64,000 bases of DNA. Origin: Listeria farberi. Lineage in GTDB: Bacteria > Bacillota > Bacilli > Lactobacillales > Listeriaceae. A model generated the notes under the pieces. That model saw only the letters and a list, made by a program, of their open reading frames with translations, was not told the origin of the DNA and searched no databases. The DNA is taken from NCBI RefSeq assembly GCF_014229245.1, contig NZ_JAARZJ010000013.1, positions 1 to 64,000 on the forward strand, given 5' to 3'. Made by a program: the position numbers and the translations under genes. Position 1 is the first letter of the stretch. The number at the start of each line of letters is the position of its first letter. This document shows positions 37,911-46,495 of this stretch, one piece after another.

Positions 37911-37918
37911 AGCACCGT

Positions 37919-39214
37919 TTATGATTTTTTAAAATTATTTGGTTTTCTATTAGTTTTATTCGGTTTGTTATTCCTTGTTATTTTAGAAGAACTGGTAGAC
38001 TTTTCTTTACGGAAAGGTTTTTTCGTTTCTTCTTTTTTACCTTTTTGAACTTGCTTCGGTGGTCTAGTTGCTTTTTTGGCAATTTTATTTTCTGGAACTG
38101 CTCCGTCGAGAAGTTTTCCTTGATAAAATCGAACTTGTTTGCCTTTTAGATGATGGATAGTTAAATATTGTTTTAACGTTCTGATTTCACGAGGGTTGGC
38201 AAAGGTAATCACCGTACCTGTTTTTCCCATTCGTCCAGTACGACCTGAACGGTGCGTATACTCTTTTTCGCTTGCTGCTAAGTCATAATGAATCACATAT
38301 GGTAAATCTTCTATGTCTAGTCCACGGGCCGCAACATCTGTTACGATTAAATAAGTTAACGTGCCTTTTTTAAAGTCGTCCAAATATTTTTTGCGTTTTT
38401 CTTTACGAATTTCGCCGTGGATTCCAGCTGCTTTTACTTTATCATAATGTAGTTTTTCTAATAAAATTTCCATGCGTGGTTTATCTTTCACAAAAACCAA
38501 GCCTCGCATATCTTTTATGTGAGAAATTCGGCGCAGCAGAGTCGCTTTATCGCGTGACTCTACATCCATGTATAAATGCTCTACGTTCGTTAATTCTTCT
38601 GGTTTTGCTGTTACTTCAAGCATCACTGGTGTTTTTTCTGTTTGTAAGAAAAAGGCTTCAGGATTTTCCAGTTTTGTTGCGGATACTAATGTCAATTGAC
38701 GATCGCGAACAGCACTCTCAACTATTTCTAGAGTACTTTTGAAGTTCTCTTGGCGTAGTAATTGGTCACACTCATCCAAAGTAATCGTTTTAATTTCGTG
38801 CATTTTTATTTTCTTTTGTTTGATTAGTTCAAGTGCACGACCTGGAGAGGCTACGATAATTTGTGGTTTTTTCTTCAATTTTTCGATTTGCCGTTTCACA
38901 TTAGCTCCCCCGATTAAAGAGATTACTGTGAGTTCATCACTTGGTAACCACGAACGGATTACTTCCGTGATTTGCATAACTAATTCATGAGATGGCGCTA
39001 AAACAAGCCATTGCGTTTTTGGAATTGCTTCTATTTTTTCAAGAGTTGGCAGTGCATAAGCGACTGTTTTCCCCGTTCCAGTTGGTGACACTGCGAGTAC
39101 ATCAGCCCCGTCTTTAATTGGTTGGTACATCGCACTTTGAATCTCAGTTGGCGTTTCATAACCATGTTCTTTCCATTTTTCCGCCCAAAAGCTAGGGATA
39201 TTTGATTCTGTCAT
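37919..39214 (-). CDS. DEAD-box family RNA helicase (DECD variant)
   Basis: A 431-residue helicase similar to B. subtilis YfmL/CshC. Q motif GYETPTEIQ (18-26), Walker A SPTGTGKT (43-50), Ia-type APSHEL (73-78, deviating from PTREL), II DECD (147-150), III SAT (178-180), motif V DVAARGLD and VI HRSGRTGR (321-328). The last ~80 residues are very basic (KKATRPPKQVQKGKK...) and should bind rRNA. The Listeria homologue is reported to act in 50S ribosome maturation and cold growth, which suits this tail. It is monocistronic. Confidence 0.92.
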   Translation of the reverse strand: MTESNIPSFWAEKWKEHGYETPTEIQSAMYQPIKDGADVLAVSPTGTGKTVAYALPTLEKIEAIPKTQWLVLAPSHELVMQITEVIRSWLPSDELTVISLIGGANVKRQIEKLKKKPQIIVASPGRALELIKQKKIKMHEIKTITLDECDQLLRQENFKSTLEIVESAVRDRQLTLVSATKLENPEAFFLQTEKTPVMLEVTAKPEELTNVEHLYMDVESRDKATLLRRISHIKDMRGLVFVKDKPRMEILLEKLHYDKVKAAGIHGEIRKEKRKKYLDDFKKGTLTYLIVTDVAARGLDIEDLPYVIHYDLAASEKEYTHRSGRTGRMGKTGTVITFANPREIRTLKQYLTIHHLKGKQVRFYQGKLLDGAVPENKIAKKATRPPKQVQKGKKEETKKPFRKEKSTSSSKITRNNKPNKTNRKPNNFKKS

Positions 39215-39256
39215 GACCCGACTCCTTTATTAGTTCTTCTCTGTATCATACCATGC

Positions 39257-40036
39257 TTACTGCAAGTCTGCACTTTTATTTAGAATTTTTGTTGCTAGAA
39301 AAATGTAAACAAGAGCCATCAAAAGATTAAAACCCAGCTGGATAAAATTAAAATGAACACTTGAAAAAAGGGAATAATAAAAATGGATTTCTGAGCTACT
39401 TTTAGGTAAAAAATCTGTTCCGATAGATATTTGAATGGCGTTAATTAATACAAAGTAGACTAACGCGCCGATAAAACCAACGCGGAAACCATTGACTGGT
39501 ACCATACTCAAAGCTGTTGCTAAAAAAAGGATACATACTAAAGAAAAAGTATTAAGACCCATCGCTAAAAAAGTATCAAAAATGATATTTAATATTACTG
39601 AAAAAGACATCTCTGCGCCACCTATTATCGCCAAGCTAATTATAATCATAAGAACCCCAGCCGTTAGAATAGCCGTTTCGATTAAGACGATGATTAATTT
39701 ATTCAATAGAATTTTCCAAATAGGTATTTCTGTTTGAAAAAACAAGTAACGGTTTTCATCGTAAACCCCAGATCGAGCTGCTGCCAAAAATAAAAGTAAC
39801 CAAATAAGTAACCAACTAGCACCAACAAACCCTATTAAAGCTATGAAAACACCATCGCCGGACCCAAATACAACTCCGTCTATATCTGATTCCATTACAA
39901 GCGGCTCAGATAAGCCATTTCCTAATTTAGAAAAAAGGCCAATAAGTAAACTAATCAGCCAACCAACAAAAGTTGCAAAAAATATGTAACGATGCGAGTT
40001 CCATTCTAATTTCCAGTGTGCTTTAAGCATGCCCAA
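39257..40036 (-). CDS. ABC-2 type transporter permease
   Basis: A 259-residue membrane protein with about six hydrophobic segments and no binding motif beyond that. It overlaps the upstream ATPase gene by 14 bases, so the two are coupled partners of one exporter. The GntR-ATPase-permease layout is like the ytr/yhcF-type operons in which YtrA-group regulators control an ABC exporter responding to wall-active or envelope stress. Substrate unknown. Confidence 0.82.
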   Translation of the reverse strand: MGMLKAHWKLEWNSHRYIFFATFVGWLISLLIGLFSKLGNGLSEPLVMESDIDGVVFGSGDGVFIALIGFVGASWLLIWLLLFLAAARSGVYDENRYLFFQTEIPIWKILLNKLIIVLIETAILTAGVLMIIISLAIIGGAEMSFSVILNIIFDTFLAMGLNTFSLVCILFLATALSMVPVNGFRVGFIGALVYFVLINAIQISIGTDFLPKSSSEIHFYYSLFSSVHFNFIQLGFNLLMALVYIFLATKILNKSADLQ

Positions 40037-40703
40037 ATACCTCCCGATAGTAATCCACCACTGATTTACTGTATTCTTCCCGAAGTGTTTCTGTGTCTAT
40101 TTTCTCGATTATTTTGCCTCGTTTCAAAAAGATAATTTCATCAAACATCATTTCCATATCTTGGATTAAGTGTGTTGTGACAACAAGAGTTGCATCTTCT
40201 TTAAGAAACGTCGCGATGCTTTTAATTAGTTCATCGCGCGAAATCAAATCAATTTCTGAAAATGGCTCATCCAGCAAATAAAGATCTACATCTCGACATA
40301 AAATAAGTGCCAACATTACTTTTGCAGCATTCCCTTTGGATAAGTATTTGGTATTTTCTTTTACGTTGATTCCCATTGAATGAATCATTTGTTTTGCTTT
40401 TTCTTGGTCAAAATCCGGAAAAAAGCTCCGATAAATTTGAAAATAGTCACGAATAACCATATTAGGCAGAAAATCTTCACTCGGTAAATAGGCGATTCTG
40501 CTGTTTTCTGCTAAGTTTATTGTTCCTGATGTTGGTTTAAGCAGACCAGATATGGCATTTAACAAAGTCGTTTTTCCCGCGCCATTCGGACCAAGCAGCC
40601 CGATGATTTTCCCTTTTTTAAAAGAGAGGTTAATGTCATTTAATGGTTTTCTTTTTCGATATTTTTTCGTTAATTTCGTGATTGTAATAAGATTTTCATC
40701 CAT
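40023..40703 (-). CDS. ABC transporter ATP-binding protein
   Basis: A 226-residue ATPase. Walker A GPNGAGKTT (38-46), Q-loop region SRIAYLPSEDFLPN, signature LSKGNAAKVMLAL (the LSKGN variant is usual in YtrB/YhcG-like exporters), Walker B VDLYLLDEPFSEIDL, and switch His in VVTTHL. It overlaps the regulator gene by 8 bases upstream and the permease by 14 downstream. It powers the adjacent permease. Confidence 0.92.
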   Translation of the reverse strand: MDENLITITKLTKKYRKRKPLNDINLSFKKGKIIGLLGPNGAGKTTLLNAISGLLKPTSGTINLAENSRIAYLPSEDFLPNMVIRDYFQIYRSFFPDFDQEKAKQMIHSMGINVKENTKYLSKGNAAKVMLALILCRDVDLYLLDEPFSEIDLISRDELIKSIATFLKEDATLVVTTHLIQDMEMMFDEIIFLKRGKIIEKIDTETLREEYSKSVVDYYREVFGHA

Positions 40704-41064
40704 GGTTGCGGCTCCTTTTTATTAGTAATTCTATTGCTGTCTGATTATCTAAACCGATACTTTTCGCTTCTTCCAAAAAGCGATTTGTAATTTCATCTGC
40801 TAACTCTTTTTTTAATTGGTCGAAAAGTGCTCTGTCGGAAGTGACAAATGACCCCATTCCGCGTTTTGCATAAATATAACCCGCTCGTTCTAACTCTTGA
40901 TAAGCGCGGCTAACGGTATTAGGATTTACTGCAAGCATTACGCCCATTTCCCGAACAGAAGGCAACTTATTCTCCTCCTTCCATTCACCTGTAATCATTT
41001 GTTTTTTCATCCAGTCGACGATTTGACTATAGATTGGTTTATCTGTATGAAAAGTCGGATTCAT
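40696..41064 (-). CDS. GntR family regulator, YtrA subgroup
   Basis: A 122-residue short GntR protein. The winged helix with KLPSVREMGVMLAVNPNTVSRAYQELERAGYIYAKRGMGSFV spans about 33-75; a short two-helix C-terminus marks the YtrA subgroup. ATG 41064 is preceded by AAAGGAGG; a frame from 41133 would include the promoter and operator. The inverted repeat ACTAGTGTA-N12-TACACTAGT covers its promoter, consistent with autoregulated control of the ABC exporter. Confidence 0.9.
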   Translation of the reverse strand: MNPTFHTDKPIYSQIVDWMKKQMITGEWKEENKLPSVREMGVMLAVNPNTVSRAYQELERAGYIYAKRGMGSFVTSDRALFDQLKKELADEITNRFLEEAKSIGLDNQTAIELLIKRSRNHG

Positions 41065-41086
41065 CGCTACCTCCTTTTTAAACGAA

Positions 41087-41133
41087 ACTAGTGTATTAAG
41101 TGAATAGTACACTAGTGAGAAAGTATTTGTCAA
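41087..41133 (-). promoter_or_regulatory. Promoter and YtrA-type operator
   Basis: On the minus strand TTGACA (41128-41133), 18 bp, TACTAT (41104-41109). The arms ACTAGTGTA (41087-41095) and TACACTAGT (41108-41116) overlap the -10 and the start region. The pattern is typical for YtrA-like dimers. Confidence 0.85.
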
Positions 41134-41143
41134 GAATAAAAAA

Positions 41144-41170
41144 AGCTAGAAATCGCGAGGATTTCTAGCT
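41144..41170 (-). terminator. Terminator of the glucan-locus minus-strand operon
   Basis: AGCTAGAAATC / GATTTCTAGCT, an 11-bp stem, with TTTTTTTATTC following on the minus strand. Confidence 0.85.
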
Positions 41171-41178
41171 CTTCAACA

Positions 41179-42162
41179 TTATTTTTCTGCGTCAAACCAA
41201 ATATCGTTTTGGTGGCGTAGTTCGTTTGAAACACGTAATACTTTTAAGCTTAAATCGGCCAAGTATTCGTATGTATCTCGGTCACCTTGTTCGATAATTC
41301 TTGCAAACTCAGCTGCTTCAAATTGCATATCATTAGCGACAACTGGACCAGCCAGTTCTGTTTCTTCTTTTGTCGCATTATCATAAAAAGTAATTTTTTC
41401 AATTCCTGTAAGTGGATCTACAATTAATGTTCCTTTTTGACCGTAGATTTCACTTGGTAAGAAGGATTGTGAATTTTTTCCTTGAATGATAGTGACATTG
41501 AAGGATGGATATTCAAGAACAATTGGCCCAAGTCCGTCTACACCAGTTGTTAATTTCGTTGCAAAATAAGTTGCTTTAATGGGTTCACCAAATAGTGTAA
41601 TTGCTGAATATAATGGATAGACACCTAAGTCAACTATCGATCCGCCAGAGAATTTCAACGAGAAAATATTTGGTTCTTCTCCGTTTAAAACTTGATCGTA
41701 TCTGGAAGAATACTTCATGTAAGCAAGTGTTGCGCCGTGAATTGTGCCAACTTTTTCAATGTTTTGTTGTAATCGTTTGAAGTTTGGTTCTTGAATGTGG
41801 CGTGCTGCTTCAAATAAAAAGACATTGTTTTCACGAGCAATTTGGTGCGCATGCTCTAATTCTGCTACGGTAGAAAAAATCGGTTTTTCTACAATAACAT
41901 GCTTTTTATTTTTCAGTAAGCTCACTGCATGCTGATAATGAAGCGCATTGGGAGAAGCAATATAGACAGCATCAAGCGCATCTGATTTTCCCATTTCTTC
42001 GATATTTGTAAAATAAGTTAACTCGCCGTATTTTTCTCCAAATGCGCGTGCTTTTTCTTCTGTTCTTGAATAAACAGCAGTTAAATTCCATTCGCCTGAA
42101 TTAATTGCGCCTTCAATAAAAGAATCCGTAATCCAGTTCGTTCCCATAATTCCTAGTTTCAT
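41179..42162 (-). CDS. Gfo/Idh/MocA family oxidoreductase
   Basis: A 327-residue NAD(P)-dependent sugar oxidoreductase. The N-terminal Rossmann fold starts MKLGIMGTNWITDSF; the catalytic Lys lies in VIVEKPIFS near residue 93-97; the C-terminal domain holds SGGSIVDLGVYPLYSA around 172-187. The substrate is probably a sugar or sugar derivative. It is the last gene of the beta-1,2-glucan minus-strand operon, 60 bases after the LacI gene. What an oxidoreductase adds to that pathway is not known. Shine-Dalgarno AAAGGAGC precedes the ATG. Confidence 0.85.
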   Translation of the reverse strand: MKLGIMGTNWITDSFIEGAINSGEWNLTAVYSRTEEKARAFGEKYGELTYFTNIEEMGKSDALDAVYIASPNALHYQHAVSLLKNKKHVIVEKPIFSTVAELEHAHQIARENNVFLFEAARHIQEPNFKRLQQNIEKVGTIHGATLAYMKYSSRYDQVLNGEEPNIFSLKFSGGSIVDLGVYPLYSAITLFGEPIKATYFATKLTTGVDGLGPIVLEYPSFNVTIIQGKNSQSFLPSEIYGQKGTLIVDPLTGIEKITFYDNATKEETELAGPVVANDMQFEAAEFARIIEQGDRDTYEYLADLSLKVLRVSNELRHQNDIWFDAEK

Positions 42163-42221
42163 TAGCCAACAGCTCCTTTCATTTTATCTTAAGTATACCT
42201 TAAAATAAGGAAAAAAGCGTA

Positions 42222-43187
42222 CTAACTGTTTGAAACAGATGGACCACTGATTCTAGTTGTATAGATTATTTCATTTTCAGCTTTTTCACCCTCGAGAAGT
42301 TCGACAAGTTTATCCGCAGCCACTGCTCCCCATTTGTACTTCGAGTATTCGATAGTAGCTAGACGCGGCACTAAATATTCGCTAATATCCGTATTATCAA
42401 AGCCAATAATTCGCACGTCTTTGCCAATTTCTAAATCCGTTCCAGCAAAATAACGATACATCCCAATCGCCATATTATCGTTTAAAGCAAAGACGGATAC
42501 AGGTGCTTTCCAGCCTTTAGCAATAATTGCCGCTGCTTTTTCACCACTCTCTTCGGAAAAATCACCTTCAATAATATGCACTTTTTTATCATTCGAACGA
42601 GCCAGTTCTTGTTTTGCTGTTTCTAGACGGACTCTTGCATCATAAGAATCTTCCGGGCCGGTAATGACATAGAAGTCACCTTTAAAATTAGTTGATAAGT
42701 AATCAATTGCTAGCGTTGCGCCGCCTTTATTATCTAGAAGGACTTGGCTCACGTTCTCATGGGTAAGTTCGCGGTCAAGCACAACTAATTTATGACCACG
42801 ATTGGCATAATTAATGATCTCACTTGAAGGAAAATTTGCATCTAAAATAATAGCGCCATCAATCATTTTCTCGGGTAAAAAACGGTGTGTTTTTGTACCA
42901 CTGCAAGCAATTAGTTCATATCCATGTTTGTATAGCGTCTTCGTTAAACCTTCCAGTAAAGTCCCGTAAAAAATCCCACCGTAATTCGTTAAATAAACGC
43001 CGATAATTTTTGTTTCTCTTGTTTTTAACGTTCGCGCTGCCATATTGGGAATATAATTCAATTCATTTGCGATGGTCATAATTCGTTTTCGCGTTTTTTC
43101 GGTTACTTTCGGGCTGCCATTAAGCGCGTAGGATACTGTTGAAATGGAAACCCCTGCCTTTTTCGCGATATCTTTGATTCCTACCAC
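42222..43187 (-). CDS. LacI family regulator of the glucan locus
   Basis: A 321-residue LacI/GalR repressor. The helix-turn-helix IKDIAKKAGVSISTVSYALNGSPKVTEKTR spans residues 4-34, with hinge NMAARTLKTRET near 48-60, and the periplasmic-binding-like sensor domain follows. The start is GTG 43187. It lies in the operon downstream of the phosphorylase gene. The two identical TCGAAACGTTTCTA sites at the divergent promoters of the locus (48686-48699 and 48937-48950) have the shape of LacI-family operators, so I infer it represses both arms until a glucan oligosaccharide or sophorose is present. Confidence 0.9.
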   Translation of the reverse strand: MVGIKDIAKKAGVSISTVSYALNGSPKVTEKTRKRIMTIANELNYIPNMAARTLKTRETKIIGVYLTNYGGIFYGTLLEGLTKTLYKHGYELIACSGTKTHRFLPEKMIDGAIILDANFPSSEIINYANRGHKLVVLDRELTHENVSQVLLDNKGGATLAIDYLSTNFKGDFYVITGPEDSYDARVRLETAKQELARSNDKKVHIIEGDFSEESGEKAAAIIAKGWKAPVSVFALNDNMAIGMYRYFAGTDLEIGKDVRIIGFDNTDISEYLVPRLATIEYSKYKWGAVAADKLVELLEGEKAENEIIYTTRISGPSVSNS

Positions 43188-43234
43188 ATGAATCGCATCC
43201 TTTTCTGTTTTCTTTTATTATACACAAAACAACC

Positions 43235-46200
43235 TTAGAGACGGTTATTTTTTTGAAATTTAATCGTAATTTGTGAACATTTTGTCGTTAAGTTCTTTTT
43301 CGCTAAGATGAGCGCGCCATTTCGGTATAGATTCGCTTCATTTTCAACAGGCTGTGCTTCACCGTTAACTATAATTCCAGGCTCATCGGCACTTTCAAAA
43401 GTAATATCTAATGGATAATTATCTAGTTCCATATGGCATTCTAATCCATCCAGTTCTTCTGGTAAAATTGGGTCAAAAATAAGCGCATATTCTGTTTGTC
43501 GAATACCAAGAACAGAACTTATTAACTGATGTAAATAGATTCCTGGACCGCTAGAATAAATCCGCCAGCCGCCTTTCACCGGAATGTTGCCTTCTTTCAC
43601 GCGACTAAACTCATTTTGCGCCTGATAGCGATCTAAAAATGCTGCATCAGAACTACTAAAATAAGTGTTACTTTGACGAAGTGCCGCATTTGGAACAACT
43701 TCTTTAATATTAATTGGATTAATGACATCAAGCATATGCCAAGCGGATTTATCGCCAATTTTAGCTAAGGCTTCAATATAACGAATATGCGCATGCACGT
43801 ATTGCAAACCAACTTCTCGGCCAAAATTGGCTGCTTGTTCAGCTCGTTTAAAATGAGTGCTCACGCCACCAGCATAATGTGCTGGCTCGCTCATTAATCT
43901 TACGCCATCAGGATGAAGTAAATGCTCGTCAATAATTTCAAAATTACGACTGGCTTGCTTTTTATCGACTAATTCGGCAATGACACTGCGCGTAAGTGGA
44001 ATTAAGCGATACTTAATATTCGTTTCTTTATCTTCCGGGTGAATCATCCAAACTGGCGCTTTTCCTTCTTCTAAATATAGGAAGCCTGGAATAACATCGG
44101 TATCATTTGTCATATATTTCGTAAAGTCCGCTTGAACATTTTTTGCTAGCCTCTCGTATTTCTCACCTACTGGTAAGAATGCAGCTAAACGTCTAAATGT
44201 TTGATAAGTTAGCGCGACCGTCCAGCTGGACACCATGTTTTTCTTAAGCTTTGCATTTGCTGGTTGAAGTGTGTCATCCCAATCACCATCGCCGTAATTA
44301 GAAAGAGCCGTTCCTTTCATAAAGCGTGCTTCGATTGTTTCTACTGCGAGTTCAATGTGTTCAAGAAGAGTTCCTTGCTCTTTTGTAAAGGTTTTCGATT
44401 CGCGGTCAACAAAAGGAATAGCTTCTTCTAAAATCCCTGTATCTCCGCTCATTTCCAAGTAATCACCAATAATTTTCAGAGGCCAAACAATAACATCACC
44501 ATGGCTCTCTTCTTGCTGAATCGATGTATATTTATCAAACATAAACCATTGTGGCCAATCACCAGTATCTTGATATTGATGAGAAAAAATCGTCAACACT
44601 AGCTTACGTAAAACAGCCTTATTGCCCGTTGCAAGGAAAAATTCAAATGGACCTTGACTCACATCACGCGTACCCCAAGCCGCCCCGCTATACTGCTCTA
44701 ACCCATGCGGCGAAGCATAGTGTACTAACATTTGATGTGCATACCAATAAACCGTTAAATTTAACTTTTCCGCTGTTGTACTTTGATGATTTAAATGGAA
44801 CTGAGCAGTTAATTCGTCATAGCTAGCGCGAATTAATTTGTTGTTTGCTTCTAAATCCTCCGTTGGTTTCGAAAATTCATCGGTGAGTTTTGCTTGAACG
44901 TGAAAAGTCGCTTTATCACTTGGTTCAAAAACAAACACATCTAACCCTGCTGTTCCTGTGTATTCTTTCGCAAAATAACGTTCGTCAGTCAATTCATTAT
45001 AAGTTCCATCTACGCGGAATTGAAGTGCCGGATAGGTTTCTAAAATCGGCGAGTCTTCTGCTGGAAAATAAGTGACGATTCCATCTTTAATTTCTTTTTT
45101 CACGGTAGTATCGTATTCATTTGTTCCCATAGTTACTTGATTTGTTAAGACTAATTTATATGAGTGACCTTTTTCCGAATGAACGGTGACGAATGCCTCT
45201 TTACTTTCAGCAGTTAATGTCGTTTGCACCGTGATTAGGTCGCCGTTCCACTGATAATACCAAGTCGAGTAATTCGTACTAGTTTCCCAGACAGACGGTA
45301 CGCCAAGTAGTCGAAGTTCGGAATCTAATTCGATATAAATTCTTAATCCACTTGTTTGAAGAATATTGAGCGGATTACGTGCATGGCTATTCCATTTGTT
45401 CATATTCGTATTTCCAGCAACTAATTGTGATAAAAATGCCCCATACATGTACGTTGTTGCCGAAAGTGTCGCTTCTGGATTTAACACATCGACTTTATCA
45501 AGCAAAATACTGCCATGTGGGCGTTCTAATTCTGCTTCTTTTTCGCGCATCACAACATGTGCATAGTTTGGTGTGAAAAAGGAAAGCAGTGCGCCGTTTT
45601 GTTGTTCTTCTTGAATCCGGTCTGGGAATTTCTCTTGGAGCCAGCTGTCAGAAATTGTTTCGCCGGTAATTGGAGTTCCTATATGTTTATTTAGTATAGC
45701 TTTAGTACTTGGTTGGTAAGGTTGCTTGGAAATATTACTTTTTAGTTCTGCTAAATTTTCGATTGGTGCTCCAGATGCTTTTGGTTGATTTTCTGTTGCA
45801 TACCCGTAAAAGCTTGTTTCACCGTGATTAGTAAATAGCTCTGTTTGTAAGGAAATTTGAGCGAATTCATATTGGTAGACTCGGTTTGGCAATGATTTCC
45901 CCTTAAGGTTAGTTAGTTCGCTAGTCAGTTTATAATTAGTTCCATAAATATCAAAACCATCTGTTGCATACCCTACAATTTTCGTTAATGCTCCAATTTG
46001 AACTGCTGGGAAACGCTCATTTTGTGGTTGGTTTTGGCGGGCTTGAACCGTGAAACCAGTCGCGTCTTCTGTCACATGATAATCAATATACTGCGACATA
46101 TAAGCTTCATTTGTTCTCACTGCCGCTTGTTCTGCAAGCCCTAAGTCTTGTAAGTAAACAAGATCAAACTCAAGATCCCCGTCCACTGTAACATCATAAA

Positions 46201-46495
46201 ACCAACCGCGCGGGTGAAAATGCATTTGCACGTTATAACGAAATGGTCCAACTACACCGCGATACTCCACACCGTTTTCATTAAAACTAACTTCAGCATC
46301 TCTGTTAAGTAGTGGATAAATTTCTAATTTATCTCCTAAATGCGCGCGTACATATATTTGCGACAGACGATTCTCTAATGGATTTTGAATTACTTGATTT
46401 AACATAATATCTTTCCATTTTAGCCAAGCAAGCTCTCCACTCGGATAAAATGCGGCTGATAAATCCGCTTTTTTAATTTCTTTTAACATTGTCAC
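43235..46495 (-). CDS. 1,2-beta-oligoglucan phosphorylase (GH94)
   Basis: A 1086-residue GH94 phosphorylase. Its size and sequence context match the characterised L. innocua enzyme that cleaves beta-1,2-linked gluco-oligosaccharides with phosphate to give glucose-1-phosphate. The N-terminal ~450 residues are beta-sandwich; the (alpha/alpha)6 barrel holds SNYGDGDWDDTLQPAN near residue 740, where the catalytic Asp is expected, and WPQWFMFDKYTSIQQEESHGD near 660. No signal peptide, so cytosolic. It starts at GTG 46495, which overlaps the GH3 stop codon by 4 bases, so translation is coupled. Older annotation as cellobiose phosphorylase is probably wrong. Confidence 0.87.
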   Translation of the reverse strand: MTMLKEIKKADLSAAFYPSGELAWLKWKDIMLNQVIQNPLENRLSQIYVRAHLGDKLEIYPLLNRDAEVSFNENGVEYRGVVGPFRYNVQMHFHPRGWFYDVTVDGDLEFDLVYLQDLGLAEQAAVRTNEAYMSQYIDYHVTEDATGFTVQARQNQPQNERFPAVQIGALTKIVGYATDGFDIYGTNYKLTSELTNLKGKSLPNRVYQYEFAQISLQTELFTNHGETSFYGYATENQPKASGAPIENLAELKSNISKQPYQPSTKAILNKHIGTPITGETISDSWLQEKFPDRIQEEQQNGALLSFFTPNYAHVVMREKEAELERPHGSILLDKVDVLNPEATLSATTYMYGAFLSQLVAGNTNMNKWNSHARNPLNILQTSGLRIYIELDSELRLLGVPSVWETSTNYSTWYYQWNGDLITVQTTLTAESKEAFVTVHSEKGHSYKLVLTNQVTMGTNEYDTTVKKEIKDGIVTYFPAEDSPILETYPALQFRVDGTYNELTDERYFAKEYTGTAGLDVFVFEPSDKATFHVQAKLTDEFSKPTEDLEANNKLIRASYDELTAQFHLNHQSTTAEKLNLTVYWYAHQMLVHYASPHGLEQYSGAAWGTRDVSQGPFEFFLATGNKAVLRKLVLTIFSHQYQDTGDWPQWFMFDKYTSIQQEESHGDVIVWPLKIIGDYLEMSGDTGILEEAIPFVDRESKTFTKEQGTLLEHIELAVETIEARFMKGTALSNYGDGDWDDTLQPANAKLKKNMVSSWTVALTYQTFRRLAAFLPVGEKYERLAKNVQADFTKYMTNDTDVIPGFLYLEEGKAPVWMIHPEDKETNIKYRLIPLTRSVIAELVDKKQASRNFEIIDEHLLHPDGVRLMSEPAHYAGGVSTHFKRAEQAANFGREVGLQYVHAHIRYIEALAKIGDKSAWHMLDVINPINIKEVVPNAALRQSNTYFSSSDAAFLDRYQAQNEFSRVKEGNIPVKGGWRIYSSGPGIYLHQLISSVLGIRQTEYALIFDPILPEELDGLECHMELDNYPLDITFESADEPGIIVNGEAQPVENEANLYRNGALILAKKNLTTKCSQITIKFQKNNRL

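Noticed and set aside
43235-46495. Cellobiose phosphorylase annotation
   Set aside because: The 1086-residue length and the GH3/binding-protein context match the characterised L. innocua 1,2-beta-oligoglucan phosphorylase locus better than the ~810-residue cellobiose phosphorylases.
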